Shown: positions 7,883 to 15,614, counted from the stretch's first letter. The stretch is 46,545 nucleotides of DNA from VAZQ01 sp035293945 (GCA_035293945.1 DATGLV010000042.1:1-46545); one strand, 5' to 3'. The notes: generated from the sequence alone by a model not told the origin. Made by a program: numbers and translations.

Positions 7883-8923
7883 TCAGCCGATGTTCGCCAC
7901 GGTGCCGTCCGGCCGGGTCACGACCGCGCGCGAGCCGGGACATTCTTGCAGGAGCGCGGAGGCTCGCTCCTCGCCGAGAACACAGAGCGAAACCGCAAGC
8001 GCAGTGGCGGTCGTAGCGCTGGACGCCAGGACCGCCGCATCGGCGAGGGCGTTCGCACTCGCCCCGCTCTGCGGATCAAAAATATGATGGAAGCGCCCGG
8101 TCGGCTCGAAGGTCGTCCCGTACCCTCCGGAGACCGCAAGCGCCATATCGTGCAGCTCGACAACGCGGTCCGCCCCGTGCGTCACCGGCGGATTGCGAAT
8201 ACCGATGCGCCATGGGCGCCCATCCGGATGGCGGCCCAGAGTCCTGAATTCGCCGAGATCGACGACGGCATTTTCGAAGCCTTCGTTGTGCAACATCTCG
8301 GTAATGGCATCCGTGATGAAGCCCTGCGCAACGCTGTTGAGGGTGATGCCCATGCCTTCACGTTCGAAGGCGATACGCCCTGCGCTCGTCTCGATGCGGC
8401 GAAAATCGACGAGCTCGCGCGCGACCTCCTGGGCCCGGGCAACGATATCCTCCTCCACGTGGAGGTCGGACCAGAAATGCGCCTGATAAAGCCGCCACAA
8501 TGGCTGCACCGTTATGTCGAATGCGCCCGCTGTGATGTTGCCGAAGCGTTGGCTTTCCTCGATCAGCGCCCGCAGTTCAGGCGCGGGGTGTCGCAACTCG
8601 CCGGTCGCGTTGAGGCGGGAGATCTGGCTTTCCGGCTCGTAGAGGCTGAAGGTCCGTTCATAGCGCGCGATCTCGGCGCGTATCTTCAAGAAGGTGCGGC
8701 GGCAGAGCGCCGCATCGGCGTGCCACAGCGTCAGCTCCGCCTCATCATCGAGGACGCGCCCCTTCCAGTGGAACATTTGCGGGGGCGGTGCGGCAGCACG
8801 GACGGCTGCGATCAGGAGGGGCAGCCCGGCGGCTGCTGCAACGATCCGGATTACGCGCCGACGCGTCCATGGGCGAGCGGGCGGGCAGCCTGGATCAGGC
8901 TCCGAGATTGCCGCCTGACGCAT
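7883..8923 (-). CDS. apbE: ApbE-family FMN transferase
   Basis: A 346-residue flavin transferase that moves FMN from FAD to a Thr or Ser on target proteins in the periplasm. It starts at the ATG at 8923 behind an AAGGGAG site. The N terminus carries a twin-arginine-like signal ('TRRRVIRIVAAAAG'). The body shows ApbE landmarks: 'YERTFSLYEPESQISRLN', 'GAFDITVQPLWRLY', 'LNSVAQGFITDAI', 'VVDLGEFRTLG' and 'HHIFDPQSGASA', with 'ADAAVLASSATTATALA' after it. It lies directly upstream of the nosR-like gene, whose FMN domain has the matching acceptor motif, so it is probably NosX-like and dedicated to that partner. It is transcribed away from the metal transporter, which shares the 264-bp intergenic region. 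Confidence 0.88.
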   Translation of the reverse strand: MRQAAISEPDPGCPPARPWTRRRVIRIVAAAAGLPLLIAAVRAAAPPPQMFHWKGRVLDDEAELTLWHADAALCRRTFLKIRAEIARYERTFSLYEPESQISRLNATGELRHPAPELRALIEESQRFGNITAGAFDITVQPLWRLYQAHFWSDLHVEEDIVARAQEVARELVDFRRIETSAGRIAFEREGMGITLNSVAQGFITDAITEMLHNEGFENAVVDLGEFRTLGRHPDGRPWRIGIRNPPVTHGADRVVELHDMALAVSGGYGTTFEPTGRFHHIFDPQSGASANALADAAVLASSATTATALAVSLCVLGEERASALLQECPGSRAVVTRPDGTVANIG

Positions 8924-9187
8924 GCGTGGACTCCCTTCTCTGTGGGCTCCATTGTCGCCCTCGGCGCAACCTCTCGCAGCGCGGAGGCGAGGTCGCTTCG
9001 GTGCAGGCAGATTGAATGAATTCCGAAAAGGAAAGAGTATCATCCCTCGATCCAAAGTCGATACGATGCTGGCAGGACAACCCACTGCACCGGCGGGCCC
9101 CATCTCTGCATCGGCATCGCCTTTGCGCTCCGCCCGCGGCGCGGTGCATGATCGCGTGATGTTCCATCGCCAACGCATGATCCGCTC

Positions 9188-10201
9188 GTGACCCGCTCGG
9201 CGCTTCCCGGCCTCGGTATCGCAACCGCGTTCATCGTGGTCGGGCTGATCACCGCATTCACGGTCGGGCGCTATCCGGTCAGCCTTGCCGAGTTGATCGA
9301 TGTGCTAGGCGCGCATCTTTCAGGCCGACCTTCTGCGGCACCGCCCGCGGTCGAGAATGTCATCTTCCTGGTGCGCGGCCCACGGGTGGTCGCGGCGGTG
9401 CTGATCGGGGCGGCGCTTGCGGTTGCCGGCACGGCCTTCCAGGGCCTGTTCCGTAATCCGCTGGTCTCGCCCGATATCCTGGGCGCCTCCTCGGGCGCGG
9501 CACTCGGTGCGGTGCTCGGCATCTTCTTCTCGCTCGGCGTGGTCGGCATCGAGAGCTTCGCTTTCCTGGGCGGCATCGCGGCCGTCGCTGCCGTTTATTG
9601 CGTTGGCTCGCTGCTGCGCGCGCGCGATCCGGTCCTGGTGCTGGTGCTGACCGGAGTCGTCATCGGCGCGTTGTTGGGAGCCGGCGTCGGCTTGGTGAAA
9701 TACCTCGCCGATCCCTACAATCAGCTTCCCGCCATGACGTTCTGGCTGCTCGGCAGTCTCGCATCGACCACCGCCTCCGATCTCGTGCCGCTCGCCGGCC
9801 CGGTGCTGCTCGGCAGCGCCGTCCTGGTCGCGCTGCGCTGGCGCATGAACGTGATGTCGCTGCCGGAGGAGGAGGCGCGCGCGCTCGGAGTTTCCACAGG
9901 TCCGTTGCGCATCGCGATCGTTGCGGCCGCAACGCTCGTGACCTCGGCGAGCGTCGCAACCTCCGGAATCATCGGCTGGGTCGGGCTGGTGGTGCCTCAC
10001 CTCGCGCGCGCTTTGGTCGGACCCGACTTCCCGCGTCTATTGCCGACTGCAGCGCTGCTCGGCGGCGGCTATTTGTTGTTCATCGACACGCTGGCGCGCG
10101 TCGCGGCGCCGGTCGAAATTCCGCTCGGCATCCTGACCGCGGTGATCGGCACGCCGTTCTTCATCTGGCTCTTGGCCGGCATGCAGCGGACCTGGTCATG
10201 A
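9188..10201 (+). CDS. FecCD-type ABC permease (molybdate/tungstate or iron complex)
   Basis: A 337-residue polytopic permease of the FecCD/BtuC family with about nine or ten membrane segments. Typical landmarks are 'RGPRVVAAVLIGAALAVAGT', 'NPLVSPDILGASSGA' and the ATPase-coupling loop near 'EEEARALGVSTG', with 'GWVGLVVPHLARALVG' after it. Such permeases import iron chelates, cobalamin or, in the MolBC type, molybdate. The downstream ModA-like binding protein and the molybdenum-cofactor genes favour molybdate or tungstate. It starts with GTG at 9188 without a clear ribosome site. Its stop overlaps the first ATG of the ATPase (ATGA). Confidence 0.85.
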   Translation: MTRSALPGLGIATAFIVVGLITAFTVGRYPVSLAELIDVLGAHLSGRPSAAPPAVENVIFLVRGPRVVAAVLIGAALAVAGTAFQGLFRNPLVSPDILGASSGAALGAVLGIFFSLGVVGIESFAFLGGIAAVAAVYCVGSLLRARDPVLVLVLTGVVIGALLGAGVGLVKYLADPYNQLPAMTFWLLGSLASTTASDLVPLAGPVLLGSAVLVALRWRMNVMSLPEEEARALGVSTGPLRIAIVAAATLVTSASVATSGIIGWVGLVVPHLARALVGPDFPRLLPTAALLGGGYLLFIDTLARVAAPVEIPLGILTAVIGTPFFIWLLAGMQRTWS

Positions 10202-10248
10202 CGGTTTCAGGACGCGGGCTTGCCATCGGGTATGGGGCGCGCGCGTGA
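10198..10248 (+). pseudogene. Out-of-frame first 16 codons of the ABC ATPase
   Basis: This ATG overlaps the permease stop (ATGA) and encodes MTVSGRGLAIGYGARA before a TGA. The peptide looks like the missing N terminus of the ATPase: 'GYGAR' is where the A-loop Tyr normally sits, just ahead of the Walker A region. One added base in the GCGCGCGTGATC run would join it in frame to the ATPase. So either the gene has a single-base deletion (real or a sequencing error) or translation restarts at the overlapping GTG at 10245. Confidence 0.65.
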
Positions 10249-10967
10249 TCGGGCGCGAGCTCGAAGTGACCTTGAGCCGGGGCGAAGTGCTGGCGCTGCT
10301 CGGGCCCAACGGCAGCGGCAAGACGACGCTGCTCAAGACGCTTCTCGGCCTAATTGCCCCGCTCGAAGGCTTTGCTTTGATCGACGACAAGCCGCTGTCC
10401 GCCTACACGGCCGCGGCGCGCGCCCGCCGCATCGCCTATGTGCCGCAGGTGCATGTGCCGACCTTCGCGTTCACTGTTGAATCAATCGTGCTGATGGGCC
10501 GCACCGCCCATGGCAATCTGTTCAGCGCGCCGTCTTCAGCCGATCGCGCAGCCGCAAGCGAGGCACTCGCCCGCTTCGGCATCACCGCCTTGAGCGCGCG
10601 GCCTTATACGATGCTGTCGGGCGGCGAGCGCCAGCTGGTGCTGCTCGCGCGTGCGCTCGCCCAGGAGCCGCAATATATCGTGCTCGATGAGCCGACCGCG
10701 AACCTTGATTTCGGCAACCAGGGCAAAGTGATGCGCGAGCTGCGCGCGCTCGCCGCAGCCGGCCATGGCGTGCTGTTCACCACGCATGATCCCAATCACG
10801 CGCTGCGCGCGGCCGACCGCGCCTTCCTGATGCGCGAAGGGAAGTGCCTCGCCGAGGGGCCTGTGCGCGACGTGCTTACGCGCCCTCAGCTCGAGGCGCT
10901 CTATGGCGCGCCGGTCGAGACCCTGACTGATCCGGCAACCGGCGCAACCGCCTTCCTGCCGGGTTGA
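10245..10967 (+). CDS. ABC transporter ATPase, N-terminally split
   Basis: A 240-residue ATPase for the FecCD permease. Seen are Walker A 'GPNGSGKTT' (residues 19-27), the Q-loop in 'IAYVPQVHVP', the signature 'LSGGERQ', Walker B 'YIVLDEPTANLD' and the H-loop 'TTHDPNH'. The start used is a GTG at 10245 that overlaps a TGA ending a 16-codon piece which seems to be the true N terminus with the A-loop Tyr. In this form the protein lacks the A-loop and may bind ATP poorly unless the frame is restored. It is followed after 71 bp by the binding-protein gene. Confidence 0.85.
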   Translation: MIGRELEVTLSRGEVLALLGPNGSGKTTLLKTLLGLIAPLEGFALIDDKPLSAYTAAARARRIAYVPQVHVPTFAFTVESIVLMGRTAHGNLFSAPSSADRAAASEALARFGITALSARPYTMLSGGERQLVLLARALAQEPQYIVLDEPTANLDFGNQGKVMRELRALAAAGHGVLFTTHDPNHALRAADRAFLMREGKCLAEGPVRDVLTRPQLEALYGAPVETLTDPATGATAFLPG

Positions 10968-11038
10968 AAGGGGCCTTGCCTCGCTGCCGGCATTGGCAGA
11001 CCATCCGGGCAGCTTGTTCAAACGACGGGGAACCTGTC

Positions 11039-11812
11039 ATGTGCTTCGCTCAAGCCTGCCGCCGCTCCGCACTCTCAATGTTGGTCGCATTGCCGCTCGG
11101 GCTCACCGTGAGCCACGCCGGTGCGGCCGAAATCTACGTAGTCGGCGCCGGCGCCATCGAGGAGCCGTTCGAGGCGCTCGCTGCCGAGTTCTCGAAGCAG
11201 ACCGGCCACAAGGTCCACGCCATATTCGGTCCTGTCGGCGGCATGCAGAACAAGCTCAAGGAAGGCGAAAAGGCCGACGTGATCGTGCTGTCAAGCGCCG
11301 CCATGGATCAGCTCGAAAAAGACGGCTCGCTTGTTGCCGGGACCCGCGCCGATCTTGGCCATGCGGTCGCCGGCATCGGGGTAAAGTCGGGCGCCGCCAA
11401 GCCGGACATCTCGACGCCCGATGCGCTGAAGAAATCGCTGCTGTCGGCCCGCACGGTCGCATACACCAATCCGGCCGCAGGTGGCACTGCCGGCATTTAT
11501 ATGAGCGGGCTGCTCGATCGTCTCGGCATTGCCGACGAGATCAAGAAGAAGGCGCTGCTGGAGGCGAGCGGCAGTGCGGTCGCGGCCGCGGTCGCCAACG
11601 GTGCCGCCGAGATCGGCATTTCGTTCACCAGCGAGCTCATGCCCAACAAGGAGGTCGCAGTGGTCGGACCGATTCCCCAGTCTATCGGGCTCGTGGTCAC
11701 TTATGCGGGCGCGGTCGCCAGCGCGAGCAAGGAAGCCGATGCTGCCCGCGCGCTGATCACTTACATGACGACGCCAGCCGCGCGCGAGCATTTCAAGGCC
11801 GCGGGGCTCTGA
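11039..11812 (+). CDS. modA: ModA-like periplasmic oxyanion-binding protein
   Basis: A 257-residue exported solute-binding protein. The signal peptide spans about residues 1-29 (ending 'VSHAGAAE'). The mature part follows the molybdate-binding ModA/type 2 pattern: 'VVGAGAIEEPFEALAAEFSK', 'VHAIFGPVGGMQNKLKEGEK', 'DVIVLSSAAMDQL', 'VAYTNPAAGGTAG' and a C-terminal 'ALITYMTTPAAREHFKAAGL'. It could bind molybdate, tungstate or another small anion; the cofactor genes downstream favour molybdate or tungstate. The ATG at 11039 has GGGGAA upstream. ModA normally pairs with ModB, whereas this one follows a FecCD-type permease, as in MolBC-like systems. Confidence 0.75.
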   Translation: MCFAQACRRSALSMLVALPLGLTVSHAGAAEIYVVGAGAIEEPFEALAAEFSKQTGHKVHAIFGPVGGMQNKLKEGEKADVIVLSSAAMDQLEKDGSLVAGTRADLGHAVAGIGVKSGAAKPDISTPDALKKSLLSARTVAYTNPAAGGTAGIYMSGLLDRLGIADEIKKKALLEASGSAVAAAVANGAAEIGISFTSELMPNKEVAVVGPIPQSIGLVVTYAGAVASASKEADAARALITYMTTPAAREHFKAAGL

Positions 11813-11840
11813 GGGCAACCCTCCCTTTAAGAGTGGCCAG

Positions 11841-11881
11841 TCGCATTTTGCGCATGGACCGTCCATGCACTACATAATGCG
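11841..11881. promoter_or_regulatory. Nested palindrome before fdhD
   Basis: A perfect 17-bp palindrome, GCATGGAC-C-GTCCATGC (11852-11868), sits 15 nt before the fdhD start codon. It is nested in an outer inverted repeat CGCATT (11841-11846) / AATGCG (11876-11881). Position and symmetry suggest a repressor operator or an RNA hairpin over the fdhD ribosome site. It does not resemble the AT-rich ModE box. Confidence 0.5.
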
Positions 11882-11883
11882 TC

Positions 11884-12762
11884 ATGACGAAAGACTCTTA
11901 TCTCATCAAGCCCGATCCGCGCGATCCGCGGCTGACGGAGCGCGTCACCGGCATTGACCAGACCGGCGCCGCTGTCGAAACCGCGGTGACAGTCGAGCGC
12001 GGGCTGACGATCTTCCTCAACGCGCAGGAGATCGTGACCGCCATGACCATCAACGACTATCCGGAATATCTGGCGCTCGGCTACTTGCTGAACCAGAACA
12101 TGCTGAAGCCGGACGACGTGGTGACCGCAGTCGACTACGACGAGGAGCTGTCGGTCGTGGTGGTGCGCACCAAGCGCAAGACCAATTACGAGAAGAAGCT
12201 GAAGAAGAAGGTGCAGACCTCGGGCTGCGCTCAGGGCACGGTGTTCGGCGACCTGATGGAAGCGTTGGAGAACGTGTCGCTCCCGGCGGCGGTTTTGCGC
12301 ACATCATGGCTCTATCGGCTCACCACCGGGATCAACACCACACCCTCGCTTTATCTCGAAGCCGGCGCCATCCATGGCTGCGTGCTCGCGGTGGAAGACC
12401 GCCCGCTTGTCTATATGGAGGACGTCGGGCGCCACAACGCAGTCGACAAGATCGCCGGCTGGATGTTCAAGCAACAGGTTTCGGCCCACGACAAGATTTT
12501 CTACACCACTGGCCGCCTGACCTCCGAGATGGTCATCAAGACGGTGCGAATGGGCATTCCGATCCTGATCTCCCGCTCCGGCTTCACCGCATGGGGGGTC
12601 GAGCTCGCCCGCAAAGCCAACCTCACCTTGATCGGGCGCGCCCGCGGCAAGCGATTCGTCGCGCTCGCCGGAACCGAACGCATCGTGTTCGACCAGGACC
12701 TCGCCTATGTGGAGGAAGAGAGCGCCAAGCATCGGCGCAAGGCGGCGGTGCATGAGGATTGA
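11884..12762 (+). CDS. fdhD: Formate dehydrogenase accessory sulfurtransferase FdhD
   Basis: A 292-residue cytoplasmic protein that passes sulfur from a cysteine desulfurase (directly or via TusA) to the bis-MGD cofactor before it enters formate dehydrogenase. Landmarks are 'LNAQEIVTAMTINDYPEYLALGYLLNQ', 'TSGCAQGTVFG' with Cys115 in the active-site loop, 'VYMEDVGRHNAVDK' and 'TTGRLTSEMVIK'. The E. coli enzyme uses a C-x-x-C pair here, while this one keeps a single Cys in the loop. It follows the transporter genes and precedes mobA, with a dyad element just upstream. No formate dehydrogenase subunit lies in the window, so the client enzyme is elsewhere. Confidence 0.93.
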   Translation: MTKDSYLIKPDPRDPRLTERVTGIDQTGAAVETAVTVERGLTIFLNAQEIVTAMTINDYPEYLALGYLLNQNMLKPDDVVTAVDYDEELSVVVVRTKRKTNYEKKLKKKVQTSGCAQGTVFGDLMEALENVSLPAAVLRTSWLYRLTTGINTTPSLYLEAGAIHGCVLAVEDRPLVYMEDVGRHNAVDKIAGWMFKQQVSAHDKIFYTTGRLTSEMVIKTVRMGIPILISRSGFTAWGVELARKANLTLIGRARGKRFVALAGTERIVFDQDLAYVEEESAKHRRKAAVHED

Positions 12763-12788
12763 TTGTTCACCCGACCTCACCCTGAAAG

Positions 12789-12895
12789 ACCTCATCCTGA
12801 GGAGCCCCCTCCCTATCCTCCCCCGCATCATCACGCGCGTCTCTCGACGCGCTATGCCGGGGAGGGATAGGGAGGGAGGCGCCTCGAAGGATGGC
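12789..12895. repeat. Nested palindromic element between fdhD and mobA
   Basis: Outer ends CCTCATCCTGAGGAGCC (from 12790) and GCCTCGAAGGATGG resemble the two ends of the palindromic intergenic repeat common in Bradyrhizobium-type genomes. Inside lies a long inverted repeat: CCCTCCCTATCCTCCCC (12807-12823) against GGGGAGGGATAGGGAGGG (12859-12876), whose loop holds a further hairpin GCGCGT-CTCTCG-ACGCGC. It looks like one repeat inserted into another. Confidence 0.6.
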
Positions 12896-12914
12896 GGCAA
12901 GCTACCAGGTTGCG

Positions 12915-12966
12915 GCCATGGTTCGAGACGCGCGGGCGAAGCCGCCCGCGCTCCTCACCATGAGGG
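12915..12966. repeat. Palindromic intergenic repeat before mobA
   Basis: A stem-loop with outer arms CATGGT / ACCATG and a strong inner stem CGCGGGC-GAAGCC-GCCCGCG. The form (a 'GTTCGAGACG' side and a 'CTCCTCACCATGAGG' side) is that of a rhizobial RIME/REP-type repeat. It ends about 15 nt before the mobA start and may attenuate or stabilise the fdhD-mobA transcript. Confidence 0.6.
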
Positions 12967-12981
12967 CCGTGGTTCGCGGCT

Positions 12982-13605
12982 GTGATTGCCAAGCCCCTTG
13001 GCCTGGTGCTTGCCGGCGGGCTCGCGCGGCGCATGGGCGGCGGCGACAAGGCGCGCATCCGCATCGGCGGCGCCACGATTCTCGAGCGCGCGCTGGCGCG
13101 CTTCTCACCGCAATGTGCAGAAGTCATCCTCAACGCCAATGGTGATCCCAAGCGTTTCGCCGACACAGGCCTCAAGGTTGTGCCGGATTCCGTGCCGGAC
13201 TTTGCCGGCCCGCTCGCCGGCATTCTCGCCGGCCTCGATTGGGCAGCCGCGCACCGGCCGGATATCGTCGATGTGGCAAGCGTGCCGGGCGATTGCCCGT
13301 TTCTGCCAGACGATCTCGTGACCCGGCTTGCGGCCGCGCGCGAGAAAGCCGGTGTGCCGCTTGCCTGCGCGCGGTCGGGCGATTGGCGTCACCCGGTCGT
13401 CGGCCTGTGGCCGGTGCGCTTGCGGGAAGATCTGCGTCACGCATTGGTCGATGAAGACTTGCGTAAGATCGAGATTTGGACCGGCCGGCATGGCGTCATC
13501 GCGGTCGATTGGCCGACTGATCCGGTCGATCCGTTCTTCAACGTCAACACGCCCGAAGATGCGCAAGTCGCCGGGCGGATGGCGGCACTCAGTGAGCGCA
13601 ACTGA
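12982..13605 (+). CDS. mobA: Molybdenum cofactor guanylyltransferase MobA
   Basis: A 207-residue nucleotidyltransferase that joins GMP from GTP to molybdopterin to make (bis-)MGD. The N-terminal GTP-binding loop 'LAGGLARRMGGGDKA' (residues 10-24), the acidic metal site in 'VPGDCPFLPDD' and the C-terminal 'PFFNVNTPEDAQVA' are all present. Length is normal for the family. The start is GTG at 12982. It is 219 bp downstream of fdhD on the same strand, with two palindromic repeats between, and converges with moeA. Together with mobB and the moeA genes it completes the cofactor for a DMSO-reductase-family enzyme such as formate dehydrogenase. Confidence 0.93.
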   Translation: MIAKPLGLVLAGGLARRMGGGDKARIRIGGATILERALARFSPQCAEVILNANGDPKRFADTGLKVVPDSVPDFAGPLAGILAGLDWAAAHRPDIVDVASVPGDCPFLPDDLVTRLAAAREKAGVPLACARSGDWRHPVVGLWPVRLREDLRHALVDEDLRKIEIWTGRHGVIAVDWPTDPVDPFFNVNTPEDAQVAGRMAALSERN

Positions 13606-13611
13606 TGCTTT

Positions 13612-13657
13612 TCCCGGGCGCAGCGCACCACGCTTTTGGTGCGCTGCAGACCCGGGA
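13612..13657. terminator. Bidirectional terminator-like palindrome, mobA/moeA
   Basis: A long near-perfect inverted repeat with arms TCCCGGGCGCAGCGCACCA and TGGTGCGCTG-CA-GACCCGGGA around a 6-nt loop. It lies directly between the convergent stop codons of mobA (13605) and moeA (13714). It has REP-like form and could end both transcripts or protect their 3' ends. No T run follows. Confidence 0.55.
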
Positions 13658-13713
13658 TCGTTCCAACCTGCGTTGCCTGGAACGGTCCGGGGTCAAGCCC
13701 GGGACAAGGGACC

Positions 13714-14973
13714 TCAAGTTACCAGTGCCGCATACGACAGGAAGCCGACGCTCGCGCCGGGCTCGATCTTCGTTGTGTCCTCCATCAACTCGACAAGGCC
13801 GTCGGTCTCGGTCAACGAGGTAATGACTCCGGCTCCTTCCTGCGGATGGCGAACCGCTTCGATGATACCGTCGCTCGCGCGCCTGAGTGCAACGCGCACA
13901 TATTCGCGCCGGCCTTTCTTCTTCCGATGCGGGAACGTGGCGCGGACCGGCAGCGGCACGAGCGGCGTGAGCTCGGCGCCGGCGAGCCGCGCTATCAGCG
14001 GACGCACCACGCGCGCAAAGGTCACGAACACGGCAACCGGATTTCCGGGCAGCCCGACAAACGCGGTGCCGGCGCCGATCACCCCCATGGCCACGGGCCG
14101 GCCCGGCTTGACGGCAACGCGCCAGAACACCAAGCGGCCTATCTTCTCGACCGCCGCACGCACGTGATCAGCTTCGCCGGTCGAGACGCCGCCCGAAGTC
14201 ACGACCAGATCGTGCTTGGCTGCAGCTGCTGCGATCGCGCGCTCGATAGCGAGGGGATCATCCACCACAATGCCGCAATCGGTCACCTCAGCACCCAGGC
14301 CGGCAATGAGGCCCGCCAGCAGAACGCGATTGGCATCAAAGAGGGCGGCTCCTCGGCGCTGCGATCCGGGCTCCACGATCTCATCACCGGTCGAGAGCAC
14401 GGCAACGCGAATGCGCCGGCGGACCGGCAGCGCGGTGAGGCCGACTGCGGCTGCGAGCGCAACATGTTGCGCGGCAAGTCGTCGGCCGGCCGGCAGCACC
14501 ACCGCGCCCGCCGCGATGTCCTCGCCGGCCAAGCGGCGGTTGGCACCGACCGCCAGGCCCGCCGGCACCAGCACGCTCTCGCCTTCCACCCGCACATCTT
14601 CCTGCATGAACACGGTGTCGGCCCCCGCCGGCATCGGGGCGCCGGTGAAAATGCGGATCGCCGAGCCGGGCGCGAGCGCGCCTCTCGTCGTACGGCCGGC
14701 AGTGACGCGGCCGGCGACCGTCAGGCGCGTCTCGTCCTTACCGGCGAGATCGGCCGCGCGCACCGCATATCCGTCGACTGCCGAATTGTCGAACGGCGGC
14801 AGGCTGATCGGCGCCACTACGTTGCGCGCCATCACGCGGCCATACGCTTGGCCCAGCGGTACCGTCTCGATCTCCTCGACCGGGGCCACCCGCTCGCTAA
14901 GAATGCGTTCGACCTCGTCGATCGGCAAGAGCGGACCCGAGAAGGCAAAGCAGTCGTCGGTCAGCTGCGCCAT
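13714..14973 (-). CDS. moeA: Molybdopterin molybdenumtransferase MoeA (copy 1)
   Basis: A 419-residue enzyme that inserts molybdate into adenylated molybdopterin. It has the four-domain MoeA layout: N-terminal 'DEVERILSERV', the conserved 'PPFDNSAVDGYAVRAAD', 'IFTGAPMPAGADTVFMQED', and the MoaB-like domain with 'VAVLSTGDEIVEPG', 'DANRVLLAGLI', 'DLVVTSGGVSTGEADHV' and 'VAVKPGRPVAMG'. The C-terminal beta domain has 'RKKKGRREYVRV'. It is the canonical-looking copy among three. Its ATG overlaps the mobB stop, so mobB-moeA form one minus-strand operon converging on mobA. Confidence 0.93.
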   Translation of the reverse strand: MAQLTDDCFAFSGPLLPIDEVERILSERVAPVEEIETVPLGQAYGRVMARNVVAPISLPPFDNSAVDGYAVRAADLAGKDETRLTVAGRVTAGRTTRGALAPGSAIRIFTGAPMPAGADTVFMQEDVRVEGESVLVPAGLAVGANRRLAGEDIAAGAVVLPAGRRLAAQHVALAAAVGLTALPVRRRIRVAVLSTGDEIVEPGSQRRGAALFDANRVLLAGLIAGLGAEVTDCGIVVDDPLAIERAIAAAAAKHDLVVTSGGVSTGEADHVRAAVEKIGRLVFWRVAVKPGRPVAMGVIGAGTAFVGLPGNPVAVFVTFARVVRPLIARLAGAELTPLVPLPVRATFPHRKKKGRREYVRVALRRASDGIIEAVRHPQEGAGVITSLTETDGLVELMEDTTKIEPGASVGFLSYAALVT

Positions 14974-15491
14974 TAGACGCCTTCCAACAAAGATTCGATC
15001 GGCGCCGCTTCGACCAACAACACATCGGCGATGGTCTCGATGTCGTCGAGAGCGATGACCGGCAGCTCGGTGCCGGGAAGCGGGGCATCGGCCGCAACCG
15101 CGACGACCCAGGAATCCTGAGGATAAATGAGCGGTTTTCCATTGGCGACCCGATGCACCTCGAGCTTAGGGTGGGGCTCCTTCTTGTAGCCCTCGACAAT
15201 CACCAGATCGACCGGCGAAAGCTTCGCGATCAGCTCTCGGAGCGGCGGCTCGGGGGCGCCGCGCAGCTCGTGCATCAGCGCATAGCGTTTGGAAGAGCCG
15301 ATCAGCACTTCGGTTGCGCCGGCCAAGCGATGCGTGTGAGAATCCTTGCCGGGCTTGTCGATGTCGAAGCCCTCGTGTGCGTGCTTGATGGTCGAAACTG
15401 TTCGGCCGCGCGCCACCAGGCACGGGATGACTTTGGCAAGCAGGGTTGTCTTGCCGGCGCCCTGCCACCCGGCGAGTCCAATGATGCGCAT
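14973..15491 (-). CDS. mobB: Molybdopterin-guanine dinucleotide adapter MobB
   Basis: A 172-residue GTP-binding adapter that works with MobA in making MGD. A P-loop 'GWQGAGKTTL' lies at residues 8-17, followed by 'STIKHAHEGFDIDKPGKDSH', the hallmark of MobB, and 'RLAGATEVLIGS'. A 'PVDLVIVEGYKKEPHPKLEV' segment forms the Walker B-like region. Length is normal. It is the first gene of the mobB-moeA operon, directly downstream of a palindromic repeat. Confidence 0.93.
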   Translation of the reverse strand: MRIIGLAGWQGAGKTTLLAKVIPCLVARGRTVSTIKHAHEGFDIDKPGKDSHTHRLAGATEVLIGSSKRYALMHELRGAPEPPLRELIAKLSPVDLVIVEGYKKEPHPKLEVHRVANGKPLIYPQDSWVVAVAADAPLPGTELPVIALDDIETIADVLLVEAAPIESLLEGV

Positions 15492-15524
15492 GACGGTTTA
15501 TATAGCAGCGGCACTCCCTCTCTG

Positions 15525-15605
15525 CTCGCCCCGCAGAAGCGGGGCCCAGTCCTGAATGCATTTTTGCGAAGGGACTGGATTTCCGCTTTCGCGGGAATGA
15601 ACCGG
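15525..15605. repeat. Palindromic repeat between mobB and moeA-PBP
   Basis: The 123-bp gap holds CCAGTCC (15546-15552) / GGACTGG (15572-15578), flanked on one side by a CCCCGC-AGAA-GCGGGG hairpin and on the other by TCCGCTTTCGCGGGA. The 'TTTCGCGGGAATGA' form is a familiar rhizobial intergenic repeat. It separates the two minus-strand moeA operons. Confidence 0.55.
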
Positions 15606-15614
15606 AGAGCAAGG

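Noticed and set aside
5645..8923. Reading the nosR-apbE pair as proof of nitrous oxide respiration.
   Set aside because: No nosZ or other nos gene is present in the window, and NosR-like proteins also serve other systems.
13636..14976. A 446-codon open frame on the plus strand.
   Set aside because: It lies opposite moeA, whose catalytic motifs are unmistakable; the antisense product is Arg/His-rich and has no domain.
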